Origin: Bacteroidales bacterium
Lineage (GTDB): Bacteria > Bacteroidota > Bacteroidia > Bacteroidales > UBA932
Length of the DNA stretch: 64,000 nucleotides
Assembly (NCBI GenBank): GCA_017626355.1
Contig: JAGAIY010000023.1
Coordinates: 1-64,000, forward strand
Direction of reading: 5' to 3'
Shown here: positions 7,503 to 16,669 of the stretch, piece by piece
Layout of the letters: every line of letters starts with the position of its first letter
Position numbering within the stretch: position 1 is the first letter of the stretch
The notes under the pieces: generated by a model
Told to the model about the DNA's origin: nothing
Database searches by the model: none
Seen by the model: the letters and a program-made list of their open reading frames with translations, nothing else
Position numbers and translations under genes: made by a program

Positions 7503-9446
7503 TTAGCGTGGAACCTGCTTGTAAAGACCACCAGCCTTTGTAATCTCAGCTGTAGGATAAGGGATTGCGATAAGGTTATCGTTCCAAGCCGGTCTTGGAT
7601 TGTTGTAATCCTGGTATGGACCTACAACGAGCTCTGCACCTGGGTTGTTACGTGCACCGTAGTAAGCAACTGGCTTGCCACCTACGAGACCGTTTCCGAG
7701 CTCATCAACACCGTCGAACTTAACCTTCTGAGGCTCACCGTCAGCACCTGTATATGAATACTCCTTGCCAAGATTTGGAGTTTCACCATCGAAGTCAACC
7801 TTCACGTAAAGCTGGCCGGCATCCATCTGACCGTCACCATCATTGTCGAAGTAGTTGCCTTCCTTGTCAGTGAGAAGACCGTACATTGGAGAGAGCTGTG
7901 CGTGATATACATCAGGATGCTTGAGAAGCTCTTCAAGAGCAAGAGTTCCGAGAACACCGTTCTTGTCAGAAACAGCCCAACGCTTGAGGTCCTCAAGGTG
8001 ACCTGTCATCTCGAATGCAAGCTCGCAACGACGCTCATGATAGAGGGCAGCCCAATCAGCAGCACCCTTCAAGTCAGCACCTGTAGAACGCTTGTGAATC
8101 TTAGCGATGTCACCATACTTATCTGAACCATAGAGGTTGAGACAAGCCTCTGCACGGAGGAGCATAAGGTCAGCAAAACGGAGGAGGTGGAAGTTGATAC
8201 GGGTAGTAGGCCAGTTTCCTGATGAGTTAACATAACCGTTAGCGATAGGATCCTTGTGCTTGAATGCATCGTAGTACTTCTTCACTGCAAGGCATGACTC
8301 AGCATCAGTAGCAGACCAGTAAAGTCTTGGATCGCCGAAGAATACCATGTAGTCACCATACTGCCATACAGACTTAGCAAGACGCTCGTTTCTGATCGGG
8401 TTGCCGTCTTCGTCAGTCTCCCAGTTATCCTTCTCCATCTCAGCTACGATGTCGTAAGAAGCCTTGAACTGACCCCAACCGTTGAAGTAACCCCAACCCT
8501 GGTTCTCGAGGATAACGCCTGGGAACTCTGAACCTCCCTGACCTGATGTACCACCGCTTGAAGTGATAGAGAAGATACACTCCTTGTTCCAGAAATCAGC
8601 AAACTCTGAAGACCAGAGCTGAGTGAATGACTCGTTAAGGCCACTGCCGAACTCGTTCTCGAGACGGTTTACTACAGCCTCAACCTCTTTCCAAGGCTCA
8701 AGACCACGCTCAGCGCATACAGACTTCCAAGTTGCCATGTAAGCCCATACCTTAGCCTGATATCCGATAGCAGATACCTTGTGAGCACGACCTCTGTCAC
8801 CTGGCTCATAAGTAGCAGGTACAGAACCGTTCCATGGAAGGAGTTCCTCTGCCTTCTTAAGGTCAGCAAGGATGTAAAGATAGTTGTCAACTACTGATGG
8901 CTGCTGAGGAAGGATCTCATTGTTGTATCCGTTCTCATACTCCTCCCATGGCTTGAAAGGAACACCAAGTGTACCGAGACCATGACGAGAAGCGATAGCC
9001 CAATGATAGAGTGCACGGAAGAAGTAAGCCTCACCGAGTGTACGTGTCTCGATTGCGCTAAGGCTACCCTGAGCAGCCTTCTTAGCCTCGAGCTTCTGGA
9101 TACCCCACTGGGCATTTGCCATCTGAGTGTAGCAACCGTTATAGATTTCAGCGATTGAACCCTCATCACCGGTGATAGTCATAAGAGCGCCTGAGAAGCG
9201 GTCCGCATAAGTACGGCCAAGTACGAAGTCGTTGGCAGCGATCTGCTCCCACATAATGTTACGGCCGTAGAGCCACTCACCTGAGTATCTCTCATACAGA
9301 CCCTTAGCGAACGACACAGCCTGATCATCATTCTGGAAGAATGTTCCTGCTGTAGGAGAGCCCTGAGGTGATGTATTGAGGAAGTCAGCACATGACGATA
9401 CAGCCAATGCAACTACACTCAAGGCAATGATAAATATTTTCTTCAT
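7503..9446 (-). CDS. SusD/RagB-family nutrient-binding outer-membrane lipoprotein
   Basis: Surface lipoprotein of 647 residues that forms the lid of the SusC transporter and binds the incoming glycan or peptide. The N-terminus is a lipoprotein signal (lipobox ...AVSSC, Cys19). The TPR-like alpha-helical core contains the typical FRALYHWAIASR and LRFADLMLLRAEACLN segments (SusD signature near residue 425), and the C-terminal part ends with a YPTAEI stretch as in RagB/SusD proteins. It is longer than the usual 500-600 residues because of extra C-terminal loops around 520-600. It is the last gene of a three-gene operon, 39 bases after SusC, and is followed by a strong terminator. No regulator or glycoside hydrolase is next to it, so the substrate cannot be guessed. 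Confidence 0.95.
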   Translation of the reverse strand: MKKIFIIALSVVALAVSSCADFLNTSPQGSPTAGTFFQNDDQAVSFAKGLYERYSGEWLYGRNIMWEQIAANDFVLGRTYADRFSGALMTITGDEGSIAEIYNGCYTQMANAQWGIQKLEAKKAAQGSLSAIETRTLGEAYFFRALYHWAIASRHGLGTLGVPFKPWEEYENGYNNEILPQQPSVVDNYLYILADLKKAEELLPWNGSVPATYEPGDRGRAHKVSAIGYQAKVWAYMATWKSVCAERGLEPWKEVEAVVNRLENEFGSGLNESFTQLWSSEFADFWNKECIFSITSSGGTSGQGGSEFPGVILENQGWGYFNGWGQFKASYDIVAEMEKDNWETDEDGNPIRNERLAKSVWQYGDYMVFFGDPRLYWSATDAESCLAVKKYYDAFKHKDPIANGYVNSSGNWPTTRINFHLLRFADLMLLRAEACLNLYGSDKYGDIAKIHKRSTGADLKGAADWAALYHERRCELAFEMTGHLEDLKRWAVSDKNGVLGTLALEELLKHPDVYHAQLSPMYGLLTDKEGNYFDNDGDGQMDAGQLYVKVDFDGETPNLGKEYSYTGADGEPQKVKFDGVDELGNGLVGGKPVAYYGARNNPGAELVVGPYQDYNNPRPAWNDNLIAIPYPTAEITKAGGLYKQVPR

Positions 9447-9485
9447 AATTATTATTCTATTAGTCTTATTATCCTTGCTATATGA

Positions 9486-12400
9486 TTAGTAAGTAAGCTT
9501 CACGCCAAGTGAAAGAACTCGTGATACAGGGAACTTACATGGGTCATAACCGTTGACCTCAGGGTCCATACCAGAGTACTTGGTGAATGTGAAGAGGTTC
9601 TCACCTGAGAAGTAAACTGAAAGACGGCTGCCTCTCTCGTCGAAGTGACCTGCCTTGCGGAGGAGGTTAGTGAAGTCGTAACCTACTGTCACGTTCTTGA
9701 TACGGAGGTAAGAAGCATCCTCAAGATACCAAGTTGAAGTTGTAGCGAAGTTAGAGTTAGGGTCCTGAGTAGTAAGACGTGGAATGTTAGTGTCAGTGTT
9801 CTCAGGAGTCCAAGCGTTGAGGATCTCTGATGAACGGTTGAAACCTACGTTAGCCTCGTTCACGAGATAGAGCTTACCAGGATAGAATGCCTTGGCACCT
9901 GCAACGCCCTGAAGCATCATGCTTGCAGAGAGACCCTTCCAAGAGAAACCTGCTGAGAGAGCGAAGTTAGAATGTGGCATCCAGTTGCCCCAGTACTGCT
10001 TATCGTTATTGTTGATAACACCGTCATTGTTGTAGTCAACGAACTTGAGGTCACCAGGCTGTGCATTTGGCTGGATGAGCTTTCCGTCCTTCTGGTGTGC
10101 ATAAACTTCCTCGATTGACTGGAAGATACCTGCACACTCGATAAGGTAGAATGAGTTAACCTCACCACCTTCCTTAGTCTGATAGTAGTCACGGAGGTTA
10201 CCGAACTCTCCACCGCCTACCCAAAGACCAGGGTTACCCTCTGCATCCTTGATTCCGATGTCCTCGACAACGTTGTGGTTGAATGAGTAGTTACCGTTTA
10301 CATAGTAGCTCCAGTCACCTACCTGATCAGCCCAACCGATTGTCAACTCAGCACCACGGTTACGGATAGCACCCTGGTTAACCTTCATTGCAGAAAGACC
10401 GATTGAACCTGTCCAACCCATTGACTGTGGCTGAATGAGGTTGTAAGTAAGCTTGTCATAGTAGTCAACAGCGATGTTGAGTCTGTCGTCGAACAAATCA
10501 ACGTCAACACCGAGGTCGAGCTGCTGTGAAGTCTCCCAAGTAAGGCGGTTGTTGATTGCAGTGTTGAAGTACCAGTACTGATTACAGAATGTAGGACCCT
10601 CTGCACCATAACCTGGAAGCTCAAGACCATAGTTACGTGAGTTCAAAGAACCTGCCGCATAGTTCTGGCCGATTGAACCGAGGTTACCGATACGACCCCA
10701 TGAAGCACGGAGCTTGAGCTGAGTAAGAGTGCTTGACTTAGGGAACCAGTCCTCGTTAGAGATCTTCCAAGCCGCTGTTGCTGCTGGGAAGTCACCATAC
10801 TTCGCGCCCTCTGGGAGACGTGAAGCATAGTCACGACGCCAAGAAGCTGTCACGAAGTAACGGTCATCATATGAGTAAGCTGCACGGGCAACTACCGCTA
10901 CGTTGTTGTCATCTCCGCCGTAGCTGTCTGATGCTGTGAAAGCATTCTGTGAGAAAGCGAGATACTGGAGGTTTGGAGACTCGTCTGCGAAGTTACTACC
11001 ACTTACAGAGAAGTAACGTGCATGATAGTGAGAAGCTGTTGTTGCAACGAGAGCACCTACAGTGTGCTTGCCGAATGTACGGTCGTAAGTGAGGGTGTTC
11101 TCAGTCTTCCAGTTGTAGTTCTTAGTTGTGCTGTAGCTGAGACCGTTAGAGTCATTTGGCTTACCGATCTCAAGACGACGAGGGTTGAAGCTCTTGTTGA
11201 AGCTCTGATATCTGTTGAAAGTATAACGGCTGTTGAACTTGAGACCCTTAACGATGTCATGGATCTCGATACCTGTAGTAGACCAGAAGTTGTTAGACTC
11301 GTTGATATCCTGTGAGCCGAGGAGGGTACGGAGAGGTGAGATAACGTCACCGAAGATACCTGCATGTGAACCATACTTGGCAACATACTCAGGATCCTCT
11401 GTGAATGTACCACCGAATGAACCGTCAGCCTTGTAAGCCTCTGCTGAAGTCGGCATCCAAACTGCTGAAAGAACGGCACCGTCTGTACGGCCTGAAGTAT
11501 TTACACCACGGCTGTTGTTGTTCTCCCAAGTCATATCCTCAGTGATCTTCACCCACTTGTTGATGTTGTACTCACCAACGTAACGAACCTTGAGCTGCTT
11601 GTTCCATGAACCGAGGAGCACACCGTCGTTGTCATCGTAAGAAACTGAGAGACGGCTCTTGAGCTTGTCAGTGTTGTAGTTGAGAGCTACAGAGTGACGC
11701 TGATAGAAAGCTGTGCGGAAGATCTCATCCATCCAGTCTGTACGTGTCTCAGAGATCCAAGGGTTCAATGTAACATTCCAACCGTCAGGAAGAGTTACGC
11801 CGTCAGCTGCGTGAGCTGCTGCACGTACATCGATCTGCTGCTGAGCGTTGAGAGGCTTGATGAGGTTGGTAGCCTGACGGATACCGTATACACCGTCATA
11901 GTCTACTGAAATACCCTTCTCACCACCCTTCTTGGTAGTAACGAGGATAACTCCACCTGCTCCTGACTGAGCACCGTAGATAGCGGCTGAAGCGGCGTCC
12001 TTGAGGACTACGATAGACTCGACGTCATTCATTGAGAATGGAGCGCCTGGAATACCGTCGACTACCCAAAGAACTGAGTCACCGTTCTGTGAACCCTGAC
12101 CACGGATAACAACGCTTGGAGTTGATGTAGGAGCACCACCGTCAGAAGAAATCTGAACACCGGCAACCTGACCCTGAAGCATAGCCTGAGCTGATGATAC
12201 AGGACGAGCTGCGAGCTCGTCTACATTATCAACGATACCTACCGCTGCAGAAAGGTCCTTCTTCTTGGTTGTAGCACCGTAACCGAGTACCACTGACTCT
12301 TCGAGGACATTGTCTGTTTCAAGCATTACATCAACGACTGAACGGCCGTTTACAGGAACCTGTACGGTTACATAACCCATACATGAGAATTCGAGAGTTG

Positions 12401-12608
12401 CATCTGAAGGAACTGAGATCTCATACTTACCGTCAAGGTCAGTCATTGTGTTCTCAGAACTTCCCGGTACGAATACGACAACCATACCCACTGGGCCTAC
12501 ATTGTCAGATACGGTACCAGTCACTGTTACATTCTGAGCGTAAGCTCCGAAAGAGAATGCCATGCAGAGGAATACTGCCAGCAAACTGATAAGTCTTTTT
12601 GTAAACAT
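9486..12608 (-). CDS. SusC/RagA-family TonB-linked outer-membrane transporter
   Basis: 1040-residue TonB-dependent transporter. Signal peptide 1-24 (ending AYAQ), then a carboxypeptidase-regulatory-like domain (about 27-100) with the LDGKYEISVP segment, a TonB-box/plug region starting at ESVVLGYGATTKKK, plug motifs such as PSVVIRGQGS and LWVVDGIPG (about 160-190), and a 22-strand barrel ending LGVKLTY. It imports the substrate captured by the partner SusD using TonB energy. It lies between the BACON/beta-helix lipoprotein gene (40 bases upstream) and susD (39 bases downstream), so all three should be one transcript from the promoter at 14613-14645. Confidence 0.96.
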   Translation of the reverse strand: MFTKRLISLLAVFLCMAFSFGAYAQNVTVTGTVSDNVGPVGMVVVFVPGSSENTMTDLDGKYEISVPSDATLEFSCMGYVTVQVPVNGRSVVDVMLETDNVLEESVVLGYGATTKKKDLSAAVGIVDNVDELAARPVSSAQAMLQGQVAGVQISSDGGAPTSTPSVVIRGQGSQNGDSVLWVVDGIPGAPFSMNDVESIVVLKDAASAAIYGAQSGAGGVILVTTKKGGEKGISVDYDGVYGIRQATNLIKPLNAQQQIDVRAAAHAADGVTLPDGWNVTLNPWISETRTDWMDEIFRTAFYQRHSVALNYNTDKLKSRLSVSYDDNDGVLLGSWNKQLKVRYVGEYNINKWVKITEDMTWENNNSRGVNTSGRTDGAVLSAVWMPTSAEAYKADGSFGGTFTEDPEYVAKYGSHAGIFGDVISPLRTLLGSQDINESNNFWSTTGIEIHDIVKGLKFNSRYTFNRYQSFNKSFNPRRLEIGKPNDSNGLSYSTTKNYNWKTENTLTYDRTFGKHTVGALVATTASHYHARYFSVSGSNFADESPNLQYLAFSQNAFTASDSYGGDDNNVAVVARAAYSYDDRYFVTASWRRDYASRLPEGAKYGDFPAATAAWKISNEDWFPKSSTLTQLKLRASWGRIGNLGSIGQNYAAGSLNSRNYGLELPGYGAEGPTFCNQYWYFNTAINNRLTWETSQQLDLGVDVDLFDDRLNIAVDYYDKLTYNLIQPQSMGWTGSIGLSAMKVNQGAIRNRGAELTIGWADQVGDWSYYVNGNYSFNHNVVEDIGIKDAEGNPGLWVGGGEFGNLRDYYQTKEGGEVNSFYLIECAGIFQSIEEVYAHQKDGKLIQPNAQPGDLKFVDYNNDGVINNNDKQYWGNWMPHSNFALSAGFSWKGLSASMMLQGVAGAKAFYPGKLYLVNEANVGFNRSSEILNAWTPENTDTNIPRLTTQDPNSNFATTSTWYLEDASYLRIKNVTVGYDFTNLLRKAGHFDERGSRLSVYFSGENLFTFTKYSGMDPEVNGYDPCKFPVSRVLSLGVKLTY

Positions 12609-12648
12609 ATTTGGTTATTAATAAATTATGGTATTTCTGGATATTCTG

Positions 12649-14382
12649 TTACTGAAGCTCGTAGCATCCGAGGTCTACCTGAACACCTGCAATACGTGGA
12701 TTGCCGGCAAAGTCCTTGCTGTAAGTGTTGAGGAGAGCAGAAACAGTAGGATGAGAAGTAACACCTACGTTAACTGTGGTTGCAGCTGCTGCATGCATGT
12801 AGTTGCCGCCTGCATAGTCTACGAAGAAGTCAGAATATGTGTCGCCGAATGCTCTAGCTGTAAGAACAGTGTTGTTAGCATTGAAGTCATTGGTAGCATC
12901 ACCCTCGATAAGGTTGTTTGCAACCACATCCTCATCCCTCTTGTAGAAGCTATTGAAATCCATTGGTCTGTAATGGTTCATTGAAGGAACAGGATGCTGG
13001 CCGAATGTGAGCTTACCAGGTTCCTTAGCAGCTGTATTGTTACCAATGAGGATGTTGTTCATGAATACAAGCGGATAAGCAGCTCTAATAGGGTAATCAT
13101 GACGAGCACCGAACATTGCATAGTCAGCACGACCGCATGTCTGAGTATTGTTAACGAAAGTATTGTTCGCGAATACACCACCTGCATAAGTCATGAAGAC
13201 ATGCCAGTAGTCATCCATATGTGAACCGTGGTTGTTTACAAAGAGGTTGTTTACGAATGTTCCGTTACAGTTGTAATCAATACAGAAGCAAGTACCATGC
13301 TCGATACCACCGTTACGAGTGAAGAGAGAGTTTGCAACAGTATAAACAGACATTCCTGGATCGAGACCACCGTCTGGAGTTGATCCGATAGCACCACCAC
13401 GATGTGAAGCATAGTTGTTATCGAACCAGCAGTACTCGATTGTAGCCTTACCGTCGATCTTAAGACCACCGCCGTCCAGATCATTACCGTTAGCGATCTT
13501 TACTCTGTTGAGTACAAAACCTTCTACAGTATTCTCGATATGCATAACGCAGCTGTTACCTTCTGCATCAAGAACGAGGTAATCCTCCTTATCGTTAGAC
13601 TGCTCAGTGAAGTCTGCATTCCAACCACCGGTAACCTTTACGTTAGATTTTGCTCTGAACTTACCGGTGAATTTAAGACCTGCAAGGAATCTTACCTCAG
13701 AGTAAGGTCTCGCATCATTGATAACAGCCTGGAAGTTAACATCAGGTGAAGTCACAAATACTGGAGGGAGCACACCTATAAGGCTTGATACGACCTCATC
13801 ACCTACGAGAGAAGCAACATAAGCCCAAACATAGTAGTCCGCATCAGGATTGAGACCTGTAAGTTCGATTCTCTTGATACCTGCGCTCATGTCTGTTCCG
13901 CAAGCAAGACGTGTAGCTGCTGCGAAATCATCTGATGTACCATAGTAAACACCATACTCAGAGTAGTCGTCTGAGTTTGAAGTCACGAGGTTGAAATCAA
14001 AAGAAGCAGAACCCTTACCCTGCTCCACTACAGAAATAGAGAGTACAGCATCAAGCTTACCGCTCTTCTGATAGAGAGTGATAGGAGTCTCTTCACCGTT
14101 AGATACTACAGTATAATCCGCTGTACGGATAAGACCTGTAGTGTTGAGAGTTGTGGAGAAAGTAATGGTCTCTCCACCGTTTCCACTGGTCTTCGAAGGA
14201 GTAATCCAATCGTAGCTTCCCTGAAGAGTCCAGCTTCCAGCAGATTCTACCGTGACTTCATAAGTTGAAGGCTTGTAGCCCAGAACTTCCGCGTCATCGG
14301 AAACCTTTACGCTTGGCTCCTGCTGGCAACCAGCAAAGAAAACCATTGAAGCACTTAAAAGCGCAAAAAAGATTTTTTTCAT
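12649..14382 (-). CDS. surface lipoprotein: BACON + Fn3-like + parallel beta-helix
   Basis: 577-residue lipoprotein (lipobox VFFAGC, Cys19). Residues about 30-108 look like a BACON domain (...YEVTVESAGSWTL..., ending TPITLYQKSG), common in Bacteroidota glycan-handling proteins. About 110-208 is Fn3-like. From about 215 to the end is a right-handed parallel beta-helix with repeated asparagine-ladder turns (IEYCWFDNNYA, VANSLFTRNGG, FVNNLFVNNHG, FANNTFVNN). Helices of this type occur in polysaccharide lyases and in binding proteins; I see no catalytic residues I can assign. It is the first gene of the operon, ahead of susC, which is unusual because susC normally leads. Likely role: initial binding or cleavage of the substrate. 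Confidence 0.8.
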   Translation of the reverse strand: MKKIFFALLSASMVFFAGCQQEPSVKVSDDAEVLGYKPSTYEVTVESAGSWTLQGSYDWITPSKTSGNGGETITFSTTLNTTGLIRTADYTVVSNGEETPITLYQKSGKLDAVLSISVVEQGKGSASFDFNLVTSNSDDYSEYGVYYGTSDDFAAATRLACGTDMSAGIKRIELTGLNPDADYYVWAYVASLVGDEVVSSLIGVLPPVFVTSPDVNFQAVINDARPYSEVRFLAGLKFTGKFRAKSNVKVTGGWNADFTEQSNDKEDYLVLDAEGNSCVMHIENTVEGFVLNRVKIANGNDLDGGGLKIDGKATIEYCWFDNNYASHRGGAIGSTPDGGLDPGMSVYTVANSLFTRNGGIEHGTCFCIDYNCNGTFVNNLFVNNHGSHMDDYWHVFMTYAGGVFANNTFVNNTQTCGRADYAMFGARHDYPIRAAYPLVFMNNILIGNNTAAKEPGKLTFGQHPVPSMNHYRPMDFNSFYKRDEDVVANNLIEGDATNDFNANNTVLTARAFGDTYSDFFVDYAGGNYMHAAAATTVNVGVTSHPTVSALLNTYSKDFAGNPRIAGVQVDLGCYELQ

Positions 14383-14612
14383 TTTAATGAATTTTGGTTA
14401 TTAATAATTATAGGGTTGTATAATCAACTTCACTATGTCAAAGTCCCCTGCAGTCTACACAAAACAAGAATCCACATCCAAAGGTAACCCCTTGAATGCG
14501 ACTACATTCATGCAATTGGAACGTTAAAAACAAACGTCTTGGCTGTAGACATATAGGTTATTAAAAGTGTTATTATTCACCGCTACGGTTATAAAAACCG
14601 TATTGTAACGGG

Positions 14613-14645
14613 CAAAATTATATCATATTGTAATCATTCAGCAAA
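14613..14645 (-). promoter_or_regulatory. promoter of the first SusCD operon, with a 5'-end stem-loop
   Basis: On the minus strand TTTG (14642-14645), 21-base spacer, TAATTTTG (14613-14620). The predicted transcript starts near 14606, giving a leader of about 220 bases. A stem-loop (TACGGTT / AACCGTA, 14584-14602) sits within a few bases of the predicted 5' end. I see nothing else recognisable in 14383-14583. Confidence 0.75.
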
Positions 14646-14680
14646 ACAATCGCGCATAAAAGCCCTCAAATAGCGCACAG

Positions 14681-14875
14681 TTATGGATTCATAAGGTCGA
14701 CATTGACGAATCCGTTTATCTCCTGAATCAATTCGACAGAGGCAAGAGAGCGGCTTTTTATGTCGTCTGTTGCATCCGGAGAAGCAGCCGCCGCACGGAA
14801 AGCGTTGATGGCCTCACCGAAGCGGCGGTTCTTTCTATGCTGAACTCCGGCTTCAAACAGCTCCTGAGCACCCAT
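14681..14875 (-). CDS. 64-residue TPR-like protein coupled to rnfA
   Basis: Small cytosolic protein of 64 residues. The segment from LFEAGVQHRKNRRFGEAINA to IKSRSLASVELI has the spacing of one and a half TPR helices (small-large-small pattern with ...FGEAINAFRAA...). Its ATG overlaps the rnfA stop codon by one base (TAATG), so it is almost certainly translated, coupled to rnfA, as the last gene of the rnf operon. No signal peptide or membrane segment. Function unknown; an assembly or interaction role for the Rnf complex is only an inference from position. Confidence 0.75.
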   Translation of the reverse strand: MGAQELFEAGVQHRKNRRFGEAINAFRAAAASPDATDDIKSRSLASVELIQEINGFVNVDLMNP

Positions 14876-15474
14876 TACACAAGTCCTGAGAATCCCATGA
14901 AAGCCATGGCAAGGATGCTGGCTGTAACAAGAGCGATAGGAACACCCTTGAAAGCCTTAGGGACATCGTTGAGAGCAAGCTGCTCGCGAAGACCTGCGAA
15001 AAGCACCATCGCAAGACCGAAGCCAAGAGAAGTCGCGAATGCATACACTGTAGCCTCACCGAGATTGAACATTCCGTCTGCAGCAGCTGCAAATGGAGAA
15101 GACTTCTGCACTACTGTAAGGGCCACACCGAGAACGGCGCAGTTTGTAGTGATCAGCGGGAGGAAGATTCCGAGCGCGGAATAAAGAGAAGGGCTTATCT
15201 TCTTGAGTACGATCTCAACCATCTGCACGAGGGCAGCGATCACAAGGATGAAGGATATGGTCTGAAGGAACTCAAGGCCGAACTTGGCAAGAAGCGAGTT
15301 CAACAGATAAGTCACTACTGTAGCAAGGGTAATCACAAAGCACACGGCCATGGACATACCTGTAGCGGTGCTGAGCTTGTTGGATACACCAAGGAACGGA
15401 CAGACACCGAGGAACTGCGAAAGCAGGATATTGTTTACGAATATCGCTGAAATGATGATAAGTATATATTCCAT
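14875..15474 (-). CDS. rnfA: Rnf complex subunit A, membrane
   Basis: 199-residue integral membrane subunit of the ferredoxin:NAD+ oxidoreductase (Rnf), which couples electron transfer from reduced ferredoxin to NAD+ with Na+ or H+ export. It has six hydrophobic segments and the N-terminal [19 protein letters not shown] motif, which carries the conserved Cys in the membrane; the conserved GLREQL segment occurs near residue 165. It is homologous to RnfE encoded two bases upstream; the two are inverted-topology partners that hold an Fe-S centre between them. Its stop overlaps the start of the TPR-like gene. Confidence 0.95.
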   Translation of the reverse strand: MEYILIIISAIFVNNILLSQFLGVCPFLGVSNKLSTATGMSMAVCFVITLATVVTYLLNSLLAKFGLEFLQTISFILVIAALVQMVEIVLKKISPSLYSALGIFLPLITTNCAVLGVALTVVQKSSPFAAAADGMFNLGEATVYAFATSLGFGLAMVLFAGLREQLALNDVPKAFKGVPIALVTASILAMAFMGFSGLV

Positions 15475-15476
15475 GA

Positions 15477-16067
15477 TTACTCTGCCTTTTTAGTTGTAAG
15501 TTTCCTGAAGATTACGATGAGATAGCCCAGTGCAAGGAAGGCTCCCGGAGCAAGCACGAATGCAAGGATGCCGTCACCCTCTATGAACTTGAAGCCGAAC
15601 ACTGAACCGCTTCCGAGAATCTCACGCACCACTCCGAGAAGAGTGAGGGATACCGTGAAGCCGAGTCCGATACCGATACCGTCGAGAGCAGAGTCAAGGA
15701 CACTGTTCTTGTTGGCGAAGGCCTCCGCACGGCCGAGAACGATACAGTTCACAACGATCAGCGGAATGAACAGACCGAGAGTCTCGTAGATATCCGGAAC
15801 ATAAGCCTGCATGACGAACTGCAGAAGGGTCACGAAAGTCGCGATAACCACGATATATGAAGGGATACGGACCTTATCCGGAATATATGCAGCTATAGCC
15901 GAGATAACCATGTTGGAAAGGATAAGCACGAACATTGTCGCGAGTCCCATGCTCATACCGTTCACAGCTGAAGTGGTTGTGGCCAGGGTAGGACACATAC
16001 CGAGAAGGAGCACAAAGGTAGGATTCTCCTTTATCAGTCCTTTAGTAATAAGTTGAAGTTTTCCCAT
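15477..16067 (-). CDS. rnfE: Rnf complex subunit E, membrane
   Basis: 196-residue integral membrane subunit with six hydrophobic segments. The N-terminal [20 protein letters not shown] motif is the RnfE counterpart of the Cys-bearing RnfA motif, and [13 protein letters not shown] (about 109-121) is the conserved mid-membrane segment. With RnfA it forms the central ion and electron path. It lies between rnfG (17 bases upstream) and rnfA (2 bases downstream) in the order B-C-D-G-E-A. The C-terminus is short and basic (RKLTTKKAE). Confidence 0.95.
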   Translation of the reverse strand: MGKLQLITKGLIKENPTFVLLLGMCPTLATTTSAVNGMSMGLATMFVLILSNMVISAIAAYIPDKVRIPSYIVVIATFVTLLQFVMQAYVPDIYETLGLFIPLIVVNCIVLGRAEAFANKNSVLDSALDGIGIGLGFTVSLTLLGVVREILGSGSVFGFKFIEGDGILAFVLAPGAFLALGYLIVIFRKLTTKKAE

Positions 16068-16084
16068 TTTCTGTTCCTCCTATA

Positions 16085-16666
16085 TTAATTAAGCGGCATC
16101 GGGGTCTGAAGAATGGTCTGGAAGACCTTTGATGCTGTAGCGAGACCGTCAGCATAGGCTCTTGAAGTGATCGTAGAAGCCGTGATGGCATCCACATCGC
16201 CTCCGTCCTTCTTCACAGAAAGCTTCTTCTGCGCAGGATCGAAGCCCTTGAACTGCTCCGAGAAAGAAGCCTCGGTACACTTTGCGCCGAGACCCGGAGT
16301 CTCTGCCTGAGAGAGTACCTTGGTATTCCAGATGACGCCGTTGACATCGAAGCCGACCTTGATGGCGATAGGGCCACCGAAGCCGACAGGAGCCACATTG
16401 ATGGCGCAGCCTACGGTGTTGCCAAGCTCATCATAGGCAAGGTTGTAGTCATATTTCTGACCGTCCATCTCAACTGTCCTCACCTCTTCGATCTGAACAG
16501 CAGTATCGGGAAGGACTTCCTTGATGGCCGCCTCATTCTTGGCAGCAGCTGCAGCAGCAATCGGCTCGGCTGTAAGTGCATAGACACCTGCAAGAAGGGC
16601 CGAGCATACAAGACAGATGGCGAAAAGACACACTGTCATATTTCTGAATGATGATTTTACTGCCAT
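16085..16666 (-). CDS. rnfG: Rnf complex subunit G, flavinylated
   Basis: 193-residue subunit with one N-terminal membrane anchor (about 10-32) and a periplasmic FMN-binding domain. The flavinylation motif is DAITASTITS (159-168); by analogy with other RnfG/NqrC proteins, FMN should be phosphoester-linked to Thr167 by the enzyme ApbE, which is not encoded here. SQAETPGLGAKC (119-130) is the second conserved family motif. It receives electrons from RnfD/E side carriers in the complex. The start is ATG 16666, four bases after the rnfD stop. Confidence 0.94.
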   Translation of the reverse strand: MAVKSSFRNMTVCLFAICLVCSALLAGVYALTAEPIAAAAAAKNEAAIKEVLPDTAVQIEEVRTVEMDGQKYDYNLAYDELGNTVGCAINVAPVGFGGPIAIKVGFDVNGVIWNTKVLSQAETPGLGAKCTEASFSEQFKGFDPAQKKLSVKKDGGDVDAITASTITSRAYADGLATASKVFQTILQTPMPLN

Positions 16667-16669
16667 GAC

